From Chondrus crispus (lineage: Eukaryota > Rhodophyta > Florideophyceae > Gigartinales > Gigartinaceae), in NCBI RefSeq assembly GCF_000350225.1, contig NW_005178566.1, forward strand, positions 186,001-250,000: a stretch of 64,000 bases of DNA, in the 5' to 3' direction. The notes under the pieces are model-generated. The model did not search any database. It worked only from the letters and a program-made list of their open reading frames with translations, and was not told the DNA's origin. Of the stretch, positions 10,435 through 19,955 are shown in pieces. Both the position numbers and the translations under genes were made by a program. How positions within the stretch are numbered: the stretch's first letter is position 1; each line of letters starts with the position of its first letter.

Positions 10435-10527
10435 GGGGTCGTATTTGATGTGATAGTGAAACTTCTTAGTTCACCAAAGTGAAAAATGAGTAAAGCGGGA
10501 GACTGCTGTAGCATGAATGAATTGATT

Positions 10528-11895
10528 TTACTTAAAGAGGCCCAGAACTTTGGCAACAGTGATGAATTGCTTCACATGGGCAGACCCTTTGATAGAGATG
10601 AATGGGACATGCACTTGAAGTACTCCTAGTACGTCGCTGCGATTTACATCAGCAAATATAGACTGACAAGGATTGGATTGAAGATTCCATCGCAGGTAGA
10701 ACGACTCCTTCCGGTCGGATGGTCCGCTGACCACTTTTTCAGCACTCATTACCTTGGAAATGCGTTCTTGGAAGTTAAGCTCTGATAGTCTTATGTCTTC
10801 CAGTGGATAGGAGTAGGTCTGCTCTATGGAATCCCAAGTGCAATCCCGACGAAATACAACGTGCCGTTGTTCATCCTCGTCATCCCTTATAACAGCAAGA
10901 GAATCTCCAATTGTCATATAGCACGGGTAAGAAAGAGATTCGGTGTTGGGACCGGCCATACAGCCTATCACTCTGGCAGATACATAATTGTCGGTACCTT
11001 TTTCCAGCCTTTTTGCGATGATCACGTCTCTGACAACTTGCGGTGATGCTGGTCCGAGTGCTTCTGACAAGTCTAGGAAGCTCCTAAAGTATATACTCGT
11101 CTCCTTCACAACTGATTTCCGGCACATATAATCTTCCGGAAGAATAGAAACCTTTGTTCGTAGCTGAGCTTTGACTCTTTCGGATATAGAATCAAACTGG
11201 AGCAATGTGCAGTCTGCTCGCGCCTTAAATGAGTCTTGTACAAACCACTTCGTCCCACGGGTTATTTCAACTGGGGTAGGACGTGTCGGTGTCTTGAGTA
11301 ACCAATGCTCTAGACGCAACGAAATAAACTTAAGAGGAATATTGGAGCCTGCATCAGAAATGAGGAGCGGATTCTGAGTCCATAGTGCAGTCGTAATCGA
11401 GGATTGCTGTCCTTTCACCACTTCCTCAAGATATTGAAGGCGTCTGGAAAGAGCATTTAGCTCACGTGTATCTTTGATTGTATTCTGGTCAAGTGAGACA
11501 GTCGTCGTGTGGTTAACCTTCTTGCATTTTTCTACCATGGCACTACCTGGAGCATAGTCCATATCAACTGCATCCATCGATGCGCTTGCCACGTCTGAGC
11601 TTGCGCTGTTATCCAATCGCACCGATGTATCTTTGAGTCTCCAGCTAAACTTTTGTCCATCTTGTACAAACCCGTTTCCCTCCTTGAAAGTAACCTTGCT
11701 TTTACATGCCCTGAATCCAAACGCTGCCTTGTATTGAATGGTCCCTTTGAGCACCTCTCCACGATCATCATGAAGGTAGTTGAGACTAATGACTGTTGCT
11801 GGGAACCATGCCTTGCTTTCTTCTTCATTCTCCAAGGTATAGTAGACCTCTATATCACTCCCGAATTGGAGGCCATTGAAAAGATCTGATACCAT
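10528..11895 (-). CDS. Unknown protein, 455 aa, Tudor/PWWP-like N-terminal barrel
   Basis: Start set at the ATG at 11895 (MVSDLFNGLQFG); the frame is open two codons further but only to a TTG. Residues about 12-90 (IEVYYTLENEEESKAWFPAT, then VLKGTIQYKA and KVTFKEGNGF) resemble the SH3-like barrel of Tudor or PWWP chromatin readers: aromatic residues, then WFPATV. A short coiled coil is likely at about 143-166 (RELNALSRRLQYLEEVV). The C-terminal 280 residues are not recognised. It faces the 769-aa gene tail to tail at 93 bp. Assignment as chromatin-related rests only on the N-terminal pattern. Confidence 0.65.
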   Translation of the reverse strand: MVSDLFNGLQFGSDIEVYYTLENEEESKAWFPATVISLNYLHDDRGEVLKGTIQYKAAFGFRACKSKVTFKEGNGFVQDGQKFSWRLKDTSVRLDNSASSDVASASMDAVDMDYAPGSAMVEKCKKVNHTTTVSLDQNTIKDTRELNALSRRLQYLEEVVKGQQSSITTALWTQNPLLISDAGSNIPLKFISLRLEHWLLKTPTRPTPVEITRGTKWFVQDSFKARADCTLLQFDSISERVKAQLRTKVSILPEDYMCRKSVVKETSIYFRSFLDLSEALGPASPQVVRDVIIAKRLEKGTDNYVSARVIGCMAGPNTESLSYPCYMTIGDSLAVIRDDEDEQRHVVFRRDCTWDSIEQTYSYPLEDIRLSELNFQERISKVMSAEKVVSGPSDRKESFYLRWNLQSNPCQSIFADVNRSDVLGVLQVHVPFISIKGSAHVKQFITVAKVLGLFK

Positions 11896-12579
11896 TATCA
11901 ACTGGTGGATGGTATCGTCCTCTGTTAATTTCCCTTGGAAAGTGATACTTGAGAAATTTGTTTGAAATATATACCGAAGACTAAAGAGTTGGGGGTAACC
12001 ATTAATGGTTCCAATTGGAACGTAGTCAGTATATAGACATATGTGTTTTTTGTGAAATCGATATTTTTGTAACGGTCACATTTAAAGATGCACGGCTCTG
12101 TGCAGCATCTAAATACCATGCGACTTAGACGTGCAAGTGAAGAGCTGGGTATGGGCTCCAAAGGTACCGACATCATCCAGTCCGGATTGCTTTGAAAGTC
12201 AGTCATGTGTCATTGAATTACTGTTCTTTTAATCATAGTTGCTTTAGATTTAATTGTGCAATGAAGATAGAAGTGTCCCTACAGAGTGATGATGATACTG
12301 TTCTCGCTATTGAAAGTATGAATTACCCAGTACCTACTCTTGGATGTCGTCCTCATCAGTGCCCTTCCTCTGTGAATCACTGTCACCACTAGAATCACTT
12401 TATTTTTGTGACGTCAACATCTTGAAGTGCTCTTTTGTTGACTGTTTTGTGATTCACACACAAATTGTTTTGTGACTCTCACACCATTGTCTCACAATCA
12501 TCTCCAACATCAACAAACCATCACAAACCCATTTAAAAAGCATAGCTGATAGCCTTGTTCTACAGACATTTTGCGGCCT
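11896..12579. other. No gene supported
   Basis: 5' side of the 455-aa gene. An inverted pair GATACCATT...GGATGGTATC overlaps the start region. From 12430 to 12530 the sequence is rich in TGTGA/TCACA words (GTGATTCACACACA, TTTTGTGACTCTCACACC), which recur at 13020-13095 on the far side of the transposase relic and may be the subterminal parts of one element. Confidence 0.35.
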
Positions 12580-13044
12580 TCACTCTCGGGCTTGTGAAGC
12601 CTGCCTTATTCGTTGAAAAGTGCGTCGCCCAGAGTCAAACTCCCTCTCATGGACAGGAGAGGGCCCATGGTGCTTCAGTGTAGGGCGAGAATGCCAGACC
12701 GTCCGGCAGCTGCAGCAGGTAGCTTGCCTACATGTAGAACACCACTGAACTTGGCGCGAGCCCTTTCTAAGTGCCTTGGGCCCGTCTTTTGTCCGTCTTT
12801 TGACCCCAATACAGAGTACGCAGTAGGTTTGGGTCCCACTGACCTTCTCGTGCAGTACATTCTGGTTCAACCTAAGCAGTTGCGAACACGAAGGGAAGGG
12901 GAAGTGTCTCTGGAAATTAGCCGTAGAGGGCTGGAAACGGAGATATTTTTTTGTGTGACGTTGTTCAGTTTGTTTGCCATTTGAGATGGAGAGCCTTTTA
13001 TATGTGATCTTCGTGATGCCCCCACACAACTCACACAATGCCAT
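12580..13044 (-). pseudogene. Transposase C-terminal zinc-ribbon relic (piggyBac-like?)
   Basis: A minus-strand frame of about 154 codons (first ATG at 13044). The informative part has CVLC, then about 20 residues later QVQWCSTCRQATCCSCRTVWH. The spacing C-x2-C...C-x2-C-x4-C-x-x-C-x4-H matches the cysteine-rich ribbon closing piggyBac-type transposases. The catalytic domain is absent, so this is at most a C-terminal fragment. Two direct copies of CCATCACAAAATGCACACTG (about 13040-13079) lie just upstream. Other zinc-ribbon origins are possible. Confidence 0.4.
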
Positions 13045-13113
13045 CACAAAATGCACACTGCCATCACAAAATGCACACTGTCAGTGTGAGAGTTTTGATT
13101 TCAAGGTTGACGC

Positions 13114-13184
13114 CACGTGTAAAACATTGCATATCGATCCACACGTGTAATACATTGCATTTGGGTCCACACGTGTGATGTGTT
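13114..13184. repeat. 28-bp tandem array T, copy 1 (2.5 units)
   Basis: Units begin CACGTGTAA(A/T)ACATTGCAT and repeat every 28 bp. Two full units and a partial one end exactly at the MITE boundary. A longer copy of the same array precedes the MITE at 17364. Confidence 0.85.
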
Positions 13185-13322
13185 TGTCGCGCGACAAGAT
13201 CTACAAAAGCTGTATGGGTGGCTACCCATACTAGGATCAACCTCTAAAAAATTAACAAAAATTAATCTAGTTCCAGTATGGCTGGCCAGCCATACAGCTT
13301 TTGTAAATCTTGTCGCGCGACA
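13185..13322. mobile_element. MITE M, copy 1 (138 bp)
   Basis: Terminal inverted repeats of about 37 bp start TGTCGCGCGACAAGATCTAC on the left; the right end is their reverse complement with two mismatches. An AT-rich centre (AAAAAATTAACAAAAATTAA) carries no ORF. Its near-identical twin is at 17364-17501, and both share flanks on either side. Confidence 0.85.
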
Positions 13323-13332
13323 GCCATTATAT

Positions 13333-13521
13333 GTTACAGAGGGGGTTGCTCAATAGTGCCTACTTTAGTAGTGTTTCCCTCTATATAGTGCTAGTTATTT
13401 AGTTGTGTTATACAGGCTTTGTTGTGTTTGTGTTAGCAGTGTGCTTTGTCCCGAAATATATGTATTTGAGCCTCCTTTATATAGTGCCATCCCCCCAATA
13501 GTGCCATAGCTAGAGGTGCTT
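13333..13521. repeat. Dispersed block X, copy 1 (short form)
   Basis: Starts CAGAGGGGGTTGCTCAATAG and ends ATAGTGCCATAGCTAGAGG. It contains several (A/T)ATAGTGC words (AATAGTGCC, TATAGTGCT, TATAGTGCC). A longer copy at 16865-17152 has the same two ends but about 100 bp more in the middle. No ORF. Confidence 0.75.
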
Positions 13522-14621
13522 GTCATTCTTGACATTGTGAGCGCGAAAGACGCGAGGAAAGTATATTGAGGGGTGCTGTTGCGGCAATTCTGCCGCGGGG
13601 CACCGAGCGACCTGTAATGACGGGAATCCACCCGTATTCTTTTACTCCTCACAAGTCTGCTGCCTCCCCCTTCCTATCTTCGGGGATGGCTTCTTAAGTA
13701 CACGTTCCCCGGGATGAGTCGGCTATCCCCAACCCTCCCTCCCGTAATTTCCCCTTCGATCCAGCTTCCCCTTGCCCCACCGGTAGCCACCCCCTCGTGC
13801 CATTTTCCCTTCGCGCCCTCGGCCGGCGACCTGCGCGGTCTTTCTGCCCCAGCCCGAGCCCCGTGCGGCCTATGGTTTCCCTTCGTCTCCCCGGTGGCTG
13901 GCACCCCCAATTCCCCGCGCGTGCTGTCTCGCTCCCTCCTTCCCGCCTTTCGCTTGCCCGTCCTTCGGCGGTATACGGATGCGCTCCGCCCCGTGGTACG
14001 CGTGTCCAGCCGCCACCTGGCAACCGAATGCCTCGTAACACTGCTTGAGACACACAGCAATCTCACAAAACTGGGCTTCGTCTCGTTGAAAAATTACGGA
14101 AGATGGTTGGTGTGGCATTGAAATTGAATTTTTTCATTCTTTTGAGATTGACCGGTGTTTTGAGTAATCCCACGACCTCAAATTGACCAAGCAAAGTCCC
14201 AGGGCACACATCAGTGCAGATTGCAGCACAAGCAGTTGAGGACACCAAGTACAGCTTTTCGGCTCCAGCTTCAAGTTCCTGCTTTAGGACGTGCACAGCA
14301 GTCAGAAAACAGTCATAGAGGCTTCGTGAGACTGGAGTCTTGAAGCATTCAAGCGTCACCCTAGAAAGGCTGCACTCCAGAATACATTTTGCTTGCTTTG
14401 CATCATTCTCACCTCCAATCAATCGTTTCGGGAATAGGCCAGGCTGGTCGCATTAGAAGAAATCCCTCCGTGTGTAATCATGGCTTCTCAGAAGACAGCG
14501 TTTGAAGTCTCGAGCCCATTGGCGAGACCCATGAATTCACGCATTTCTGTGCAACTCCAAGAGAGCCCGTGCCAAGCACTTCAGAGTCGCAGGACACAGA
14601 AGGTCGCAAGGCAGAATATCG
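13522..14621. other. No gene supported; GC-rich stretch
   Basis: 13690-14050 is pyrimidine-rich and GC-rich on the plus strand, and frames on both strands are low-complexity Pro/Arg/Gly. A minus frame at 14063-14422 lacks an ATG near its start and shows no domain. The final 200 bp form the upstream region of the NAXE-like gene. Confidence 0.4.
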
Positions 14622-15511
14622 ATGCAAATGGAAGTGGACAAAAGCAGTAAGCAACGAGATAACTCCAAACCCCGGCAGACTCATATTTCCCCGGAATTGG
14701 CAAATCAAGCCATTAATGATGCTATTACATACTCAGGTGGGGACGTTGTGGTTATGGCTAGAACCTGTGCAAGTGGATTTTGTGATGCATTACAACAATG
14801 CTATGGTTCAGAAGAAATATCAGATGTGTTTATTGCTTGCGGCTCAGGTTTAAACGGCTTAATTGGATTGCAAGTCGCTGTAGAGCTGCAGAAGAGAGGT
14901 TATGCACCAGCGGTCTATGCTGCAGAGCAATCTAAGCATGCTAATTTCCGATATGTCTGCGATGAAGCCGGAATCGACTTGCACGACTTCATTCCCAGCA
15001 CGCTAGAGTTTTATTATGACATCGTTGTAGATGCCTTGCTTGGAACTGGCTTTGATGGGGGGGACATTCGACAACAGTACTGGACTGTTTACGAGATGCT
15101 AATCTCAACTCGGCTTGCGATTGTGAGCCTTGATGTACCATCTGGCTGGGATCTTTCGACGGGTCCAAGAAAAATTGATGTGACAGCAGATTCGTTTATC
15201 AAACCCGAAGTGCTAGTGTCTTTAGAAGCACCAAAGCTTGGATCAAATGTGTTTGCCGGGGGCTACCACTTTATAGCTGGTCGACATCTTCCTCAAAGCT
15301 ACTTTTGGAAAAGGGAATCTCTGTTCCGGCTTTTCCCGGCGAGGAGTCAAACTGCGTGCTCATGTCAAGTAACCCGTTTCGCTTCGAAGGTGCTAATGGA
15401 GAGACATATGGGCGACCTGGACAATTCAATGCCACGCTCTACACGAAAAACCCTACCCGAGAATGGGTCGATATTGACAAGCACGATGACCTGTGGGACG
15501 AACTAGACTAG
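14622..15511 (+). CDS. NAXE: NAD(P)H-hydrate epimerase-like protein (YjeF N-terminal domain)
   Basis: The family repairs R-NAD(P)HX by epimerising it to the S form. From ATG 14622 the frame follows the YjeF_N fold: FIACGSGLNGLIGL (about 70-83), YDIVVDALLGTGFDGG (132-147), AIVSLDVPSGWDLSTG (166-181), VLVSLEAPKLGS and FAGGYHFIAGRHLP (198-224). The usual N-N-G-G-D-G motif reads L-N-G-L-I-G, losing the aspartate needed for epimerisation, so activity is doubtful. At about 15303-15312 (AAAAGGG) the frame slips; the second frame continues with GISVPAFPGEESNCVL and ends ...DDLWDELD at 15511, a better C-terminus. Convergent with the CPBP-like gene, 82 bp apart. Divergent homologue or decaying gene. 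Confidence 0.75.
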
Positions 15512-15593
15512 CATTAGAGTGTGCTCAGTGAGTTTAAGAGTGGAAATCATTGTCAAGTGCTATACAGGGACTCTAGCTACGAAAAAACGCTGT

Positions 15594-16576
15594 CTACTGG
15601 CCAACTTTTTTGCTTAACGCGACGCGCCACATAATGTAATTCGACGTGGCCTGCGTCAGCGCGGAAGCTGTGACTTTTCCTGTTTGTCGCCATACGAACC
15701 CACACGCAACACCGGTGACACAGGCGGAGGCCATGTATCGAACGTTTGGCGGGTCATATCCAAGTTTTGATTTCCCTAAGTGTGCAATGCCGAAGGCACC
15801 AGACGCGATGAGTAGTGCAGATATGGACCCGTGGCCTAGGCGTTGCTCCAACATATTCTGAATCATACCCCTAAATATAAGCTCCTCGGTAACGCCGTTC
15901 ATGAATATGCCTAGGAAAGTGGCGGCTTCTTTGGCCGCGTCTAAACGAGGTGGCGTCTTGACGTCAGCAAACCGGGTTAGGGCGGCAAGTGGAACGGTGA
16001 TGAGATCAGAGGCAGCACCCACAGCTAGCGCTATCAGCACATCGACTGGGGTTACCTTGAAAGTGTAGCCCAAGTCACGAGCGTGGGCCAGCTTTGAAAA
16101 GGGCGTAGAATTGTGAAGCATTTCACGACTGTCAAAGCTGCGGTGAACAAGCCCCAGGCTGTAACCTTTCCAGTCGGTGATATGTCCGATGACAACAGCT
16201 TAAATTCCAGTGGAAGCCAGATGCAAAGAACGGTAATCAGGTCGGCCATTTCGGAGCGAAGCGATGAGTGGTCGTCTGGCTTTGTGAGCTGAAGCAGTGA
16301 CGGGATGAGGATATACGCTATGTAAATTGCCAATATAGGGACTGCGCGGCGGCGAGCATCCATGATGTTGGCTGCACCGGCGAGGCACACTGGAACCAAA
16401 ACTAATAGCACCGTCCAAGCTGCTTGCCATCCATGTCCAAATTCGTTGACAAATGTCGAAGAAGAGTAAGCCAGGAATAAAAGAGTCCAGCACATCGAGG
16501 CTGAGGACTCCAAAGTATGGGCTCGGCCGCCTGGTTCTGGCATTTTTGGAAAGCCGCGGTCAGTCATTGGCTCCAT
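15594..16576 (-). CDS. CPBP-family intramembrane metalloprotease-like protein (frameshifted)
   Basis: CPBP (Rce1/Abi) proteins are membrane glutamic/metalloproteases. The gene starts at ATG 16576 and has about eight hydrophobic segments. The N-terminal frame (down to about 16097) holds five of them; the C-terminal frame (15594-16121) holds the family motifs EELIFRG (E-E-x3-R) and FGIAHLG (F-x3-H). In the last motif, TQATSN, glutamine stands where the family usually has histidine, which may weaken activity. The two frames join around CCCTTTTC (16094-16103), giving ...ILRPF-SKLAHARD, which reads naturally, so the shift is one base, real or a sequencing slip. Adjacent and convergent to the NAXE-like gene. 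Confidence 0.7.
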
Positions 16577-16864
16577 GCTGAAGGATAGAACGAAGATTCT
16601 ACTCGAACAGTGAAGTGCAACACGGTTGAAGCTGTTTCAATTGTCTCTGCGGTAGCCGGAAAACGCTCTTGTAGAAAGCAGGGTTGCCTTGAGCACTTTG
16701 TCGTTGCTCGCTGCGATTTTTGCGTTTCTAAAAGGTTTACTAGGAAGGTACTCTTGCTGGGCCTTGCACGTGTTCGGGTGTGTGTGAACATCCGCACACG
16801 TTGCAGACTTACAGTGTATGCAGGCGAAGTAGGGGGGGTTTTCTCTGGGCAGAACGGACCGGTT

Positions 16865-17152
16865 GCAGGAGGGGGTCGCTCAATTGTGCCTACTATAGTA
16901 GTGCTTCCCTCTATATAGTGCTATGGCTCGCCCTCTGGCACAGGTTATCATAAGCTCACACGTGTATCATCCGGCATGGTTCAGTACGCAGTACAGCTAT
17001 CCATGCTGTCTTAAAGGAGGCCCTGACCAAAGGATGTTGTGTTATGCAGGCTTTGTTGTGTTTGTGTTACAAGTGTGCTTTGTCCCCAAATATATGTATT
17101 TGAGCCTCCTTTATATAGTGCCATCCCCCCAATAGTGCCATAGCTAGAGGTA
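16865..17152. repeat. Dispersed block X, copy 2 (long form)
   Basis: Starts CAGGAGGGGGTCGCTCAATT and ends ATAGTGCCATAGCTAGAGG, like copy 1 at 13333. It has about 100 extra bp in the middle (from about 16925), or copy 1 lost them. Here block X lies before array T and MITE M, whereas in copy 1 it lies after them. Confidence 0.75.
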
Positions 17153-17236
17153 TGTCACGCTATAGCACTATATCGTAGGAGGCACTGTATACGATTCCGT
17201 ATCATAATCGGCCAATCATCATCCACCAGCTTCTCG

Positions 17237-17363
17237 CACGTGTAAAACCTTGCGTTTTGGTCACCACGTGTAATACATTGCATTTTGGTCGCCACGTGTA
17301 AAACATTGCATATCGATCCACACGTGTAATACATTGCATTTGGGTCCACACGTGTGATGTGTT
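17237..17363. repeat. 28-bp tandem array T, copy 2 (4.5 units)
   Basis: The same CACGTGTAA(A/T)AC(A/C)TTGC unit as 13114-13184, here four full units and a partial one, ending exactly at MITE M. The two units nearest the MITE match copy 1; the outer two are extra and more diverged. Confidence 0.85.
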
Positions 17364-17501
17364 TGTCGCGCGACAAGATCTACAAAAGCTGTATGGGTGG
17401 CTACCCATACTAGAATCAACCTCTAAAAAATTAACAAAAATTAATCTAGTTCCAGTATGGCTGGCCAGCCATACAGCTTTTGTAAATCTTGTCGCGCGAC
17501 A
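17364..17501. mobile_element. MITE M, copy 2 (138 bp)
   Basis: Differs from 13185-13322 at about one position (GGATCAACC versus GAATCAACC). Same 37-bp inverted ends starting TGTCGCGCGACAAGATCTAC, and the same downstream GCCATTA flank. Confidence 0.85.
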
Positions 17502-17697
17502 GCCATTACATGTCATTCCAAAGAAACTTGTCTGCGCATGCAGGCCTGCGCGGTATACCCTTCCCTAAAAGCATTATTTGGTAAAAAGGCTAATTTGATG
17601 ATTCAGTTCTCGTTGCTGCCAGTGCGGACAATGGGTGCAGTCTTTCATCCCTGGACTTCAGGGAAACGCTCCGGGGCCTAAGCGTTCACCTCTTCTA

Positions 17698-17981
17698 CAG
17701 TTTCCCGCAATGTTACCTCCGTACCTCTCCCCGTCCCGCCAAAAAAGAAAATAGCCGGCACACAACACCTTTAAAGGCCAAACAGTAGTATTAGATCCAC
17801 GATCAAACACTTTCTCGTCATGTTCACGAAACAGGCCTCCAGTTTCCCGAAATGTTACCTCCTCACTTCTCCCCGTCCCGCCAAAAAAATGGCGGGCACA
17901 CAGCACCGTTAAAGGCCAAACAGTAGTAATTGATCCACGATCAAACACCTTCTCGTCCTGCTCCCGGGATTGGCATCCAGT
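17698..17981. repeat. 142-bp tandem duplication
   Basis: Two copies start CAGTTTCCCG(C/A)AATGTTACC at 17698 and 17840. Each includes CTCCCCGTCCCGCCAAAAAA, AAAGGCCAAACAGTAGTA and GATCCACGATCAAACAC. They are about 85-90% identical. No coding function is visible. Confidence 0.8.
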
Positions 17982-18126
17982 AACGGACAATTCACGCCCC
18001 CTGCGATGTCGATTAGAATGCGTCGTCAGGCAGCGCGCGCCAAGCAAGGGACAGACGGGACGCAAGGGCCAAAGACAAACGGCAGACAGCGGTAAATTTA
18101 TTGAAGATGAAAAAAAGGTTGCCCAT

Positions 18127-18162
18127 GTGGTTCGCCTCACAGTCGACTGTGAGGCGAACCAC
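18127..18162. repeat. Perfect 36-bp palindrome, no spacer
   Basis: The left arm GTGGTTCGCCTCACAGTC is followed directly by its exact reverse complement (centre 18144/18145, a SalI-type GTCGAC). It lies just before a transposase-like coding fragment. Confidence 0.9.
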
Positions 18163-18538
18163 ACTGATGATCATCAGTTGTGGGACAGCAGACCGATTAC
18201 AAAAATGTCTCAAGACCAAGGACGAGGACAAACTGTCCCGCCTTCTTGACCCAGCCAACAACCGTCCCGGAGCCCCTCGTGTCGTCAAAGCGGACGAGGA
18301 CAAAATCATTAAGCAGCGCATTAAATACACTGCCTCCCGGGGATTTGCAATTAACAATTATACATTGCGAGCTATCATGGCTCGCATTGCCAATGATGGT
18401 CGACGCGGTTTTCAGACGAAGGACAACATGCCCTCCCCGGACGTTATTCGTACCTGGAGAACCCGAAACAGGGATATCACGTTTCCAACAGCCGATCCCA
18501 CGAATCTTCTAATCCTAGTTACTCCCCGACTCCTCTAA
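18163..18538 (+). pseudogene. Transposase N-terminal DNA-binding fragment (pogo/Tigger-like)
   Basis: The open plus frame (from about 18101) has LQKCLKTKDEDKLSRLL, then PRVVKADEDKIIKQRI, SRGFAINNYTLRAIMARIAN and NMPSPDVIRTWRTRNRDI. This order (acidic helix, xGFx helix, RxIMARIA helix, then PS..VI..WR.RN) is that of the double helix-turn-helix region before the DDE domain in pogo/Tigger transposases. No catalytic domain follows; the frame ends at 18538 and a tandem array begins at 18599. It is a relic. Confidence 0.45.
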
Positions 18539-18598
18539 ATCTCCGAAGCACTGCGAATCCCTAAAGTACAAAAACCATCCTACTCCTTACTCCTGAAT

Positions 18599-18866
18599 CC
18601 CCTGCCGGCCTGTGATCAGTGGCCTCTGATCACAGCTCCCCACTGATCACCGGTCCTAACTCTCAAAATTTGCGCCCCAATTTGCAAATTTTATACAGCA
18701 ATGACGATGTCGGACGACACCCCCTGCCGGCCTGTGATCGGTGGCCACTGATCACAGCTCCCCACTGATCACCGGTCCTAACTCTCAAAATTTGCACCCC
18801 AATTTGCAAATTTTATACAGCAATGACGATGTCGGACGACACCCCCTGCCGGCCTGTGATCAGTGA
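18599..18866. repeat. 122-bp tandem array (2.2 copies)
   Basis: Units start at 18599, 18721 and 18843 with CCCCTGCCGGCCTGTGATC and are about 97% identical. Each unit carries self-complementary TGTGATCAG...CTGATCACA pairs and the inverted pair AAAATTTGC...GCAAATTTT. Confidence 0.9.
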
Positions 18867-19142
18867 AACGAAAAAGTTAAGGATCAGACTGGCTGCGGGA
18901 ACTAGAGAGGTGTAAGGACACGGACTTCGAAAGGCGGGGATACATAACGAGCCCCCTTGCAACAAGCCCACAAAGGTAGCAGACCTGAATTTTGTTTGCA
19001 ATAACGATACAGTTTATATGTCGCAACTACGGATATAGAGGCCGGCGCAGAGCTTATAGTCGGTGCATAAAAGTATGCAGAGCTGTGTGGTAGTACTAAA
19101 AACTGTTGAATAAAGACCAGAGTTCTTGTTCCGCACATATAC
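18867..19142. other. No gene seen
   Basis: Downstream of the minus-strand transposase/companion pair. AT-rich, with no terminal inverted repeat recognised, although the end of the CMC-type element should lie in or near this interval. Confidence 0.3.
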
Positions 19143-19841
19143 TTATGCCTGACGTGGCGGATACCCTTCCTTTCGCCCCCACACTTGATAAATTCCACCG
19201 TCTGGGAGACTCCTGTGTTGTACTGCTGAGTTTGATGTGCATATGAGACACATATGGTCGTCGCTTTCGGCGCTGTCCTGCTCGCAGTAGTGCATAACTA
19301 ATGCCTTTCGAACGTAGCTTCCAAGCTCAACCAGCGCTCTTCTTTCGTTTCGTTGTTGTATCATCACCCCGTATCCATCTTCTTCAGCTTCGCACTCCTT
19401 CACTGCGCAATATCGTGTTGTTTCTTGACTTTCTTTCTCACGAGCGTCCAGAATCCGGACTTGAACCACGGCTAGCACCATCCAGAACCTTCTGTCTTCA
19501 TCATGCTCAGAATCATTGTTCTCATGAAGAGTGAATGTGAGATCAGGATCTGCGGTCGAAACTACAGAAGAATGCAAGGCTTGAATCACGCTCCCATAAG
19601 ATATAGTGGCCAAAACAGATGTCTGGTCTCTTTTTCGCCCGTCTGTTATTTTGCACCACTTGGCAGTTCCATATATCTGTACGGTTACGGAATTTCCATG
19701 GTCCGGCCGGCCACTTCTAAGACGTAGCTTTTGCTTCCATAAATGCTCTAAAAACTCCCTTGCTTTCAACAGAAATGCAAGGTCAGTTGATTGGAACATT
19801 TCCGAATGTTGACCTCCGTCTGCAGTGTTTCCGAGGTTCAT
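19143..19841 (-). CDS. Unknown companion of CMC-type transposase, 232 aa
   Basis: An intact frame from ATG 19841 (MNLGNTADGGQHSEMFQSTD). Residues 20-50 look helical (LAFLLKAREFLEHLWKQKL); 50-110 alternate hydrophobic and polar (VTVQIYGTAKWCKI), suggesting beta strands; an acidic loop ENNDSEHDEDRR and further helices follow. Six cysteines lie in the second half without zinc-finger spacing. Not recognised. It is downstream of the transposase on the same strand, 114 bp from its stop, as expected of a second product of the same transposon, comparable in place (not sequence) to the accessory protein of CACTA elements. Confidence 0.55.
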   Translation of the reverse strand: MNLGNTADGGQHSEMFQSTDLAFLLKAREFLEHLWKQKLRLRSGRPDHGNSVTVQIYGTAKWCKITDGRKRDQTSVLATISYGSVIQALHSSVVSTADPDLTFTLHENNDSEHDEDRRFWMVLAVVQVRILDAREKESQETTRYCAVKECEAEEDGYGVMIQQRNERRALVELGSYVRKALVMHYCEQDSAESDDHMCLICTSNSAVQHRSLPDGGIYQVWGRKEGYPPRQA

Positions 19842-19955
19842 AATTACTGAATTGTCTACGCGCCAGTCCTTCCTACTAAGAGACGACGATAAGAGTCCTT
19901 TCCGATGTAATCGAAGGTTCTGCAGAACAGGAGTTGGGAAGCAGTCCTGAAGCTT

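Noticed and set aside
13674-14121. 130-135-codon ORFs on both strands
   Set aside because: GC-rich pyrimidine/purine-biased sequence gives overlapping open frames on both strands; none shows domain content.
14063-14422. 119-codon minus ORF upstream of the NAXE-like gene
   Set aside because: No ATG near its start (opens at TTG), no domain, and no context; left as unsupported.
17658-18164. 168-codon minus ORF with internal repeats
   Set aside because: Product of the 142-bp tandem duplication and the 36-bp palindrome; no motif.
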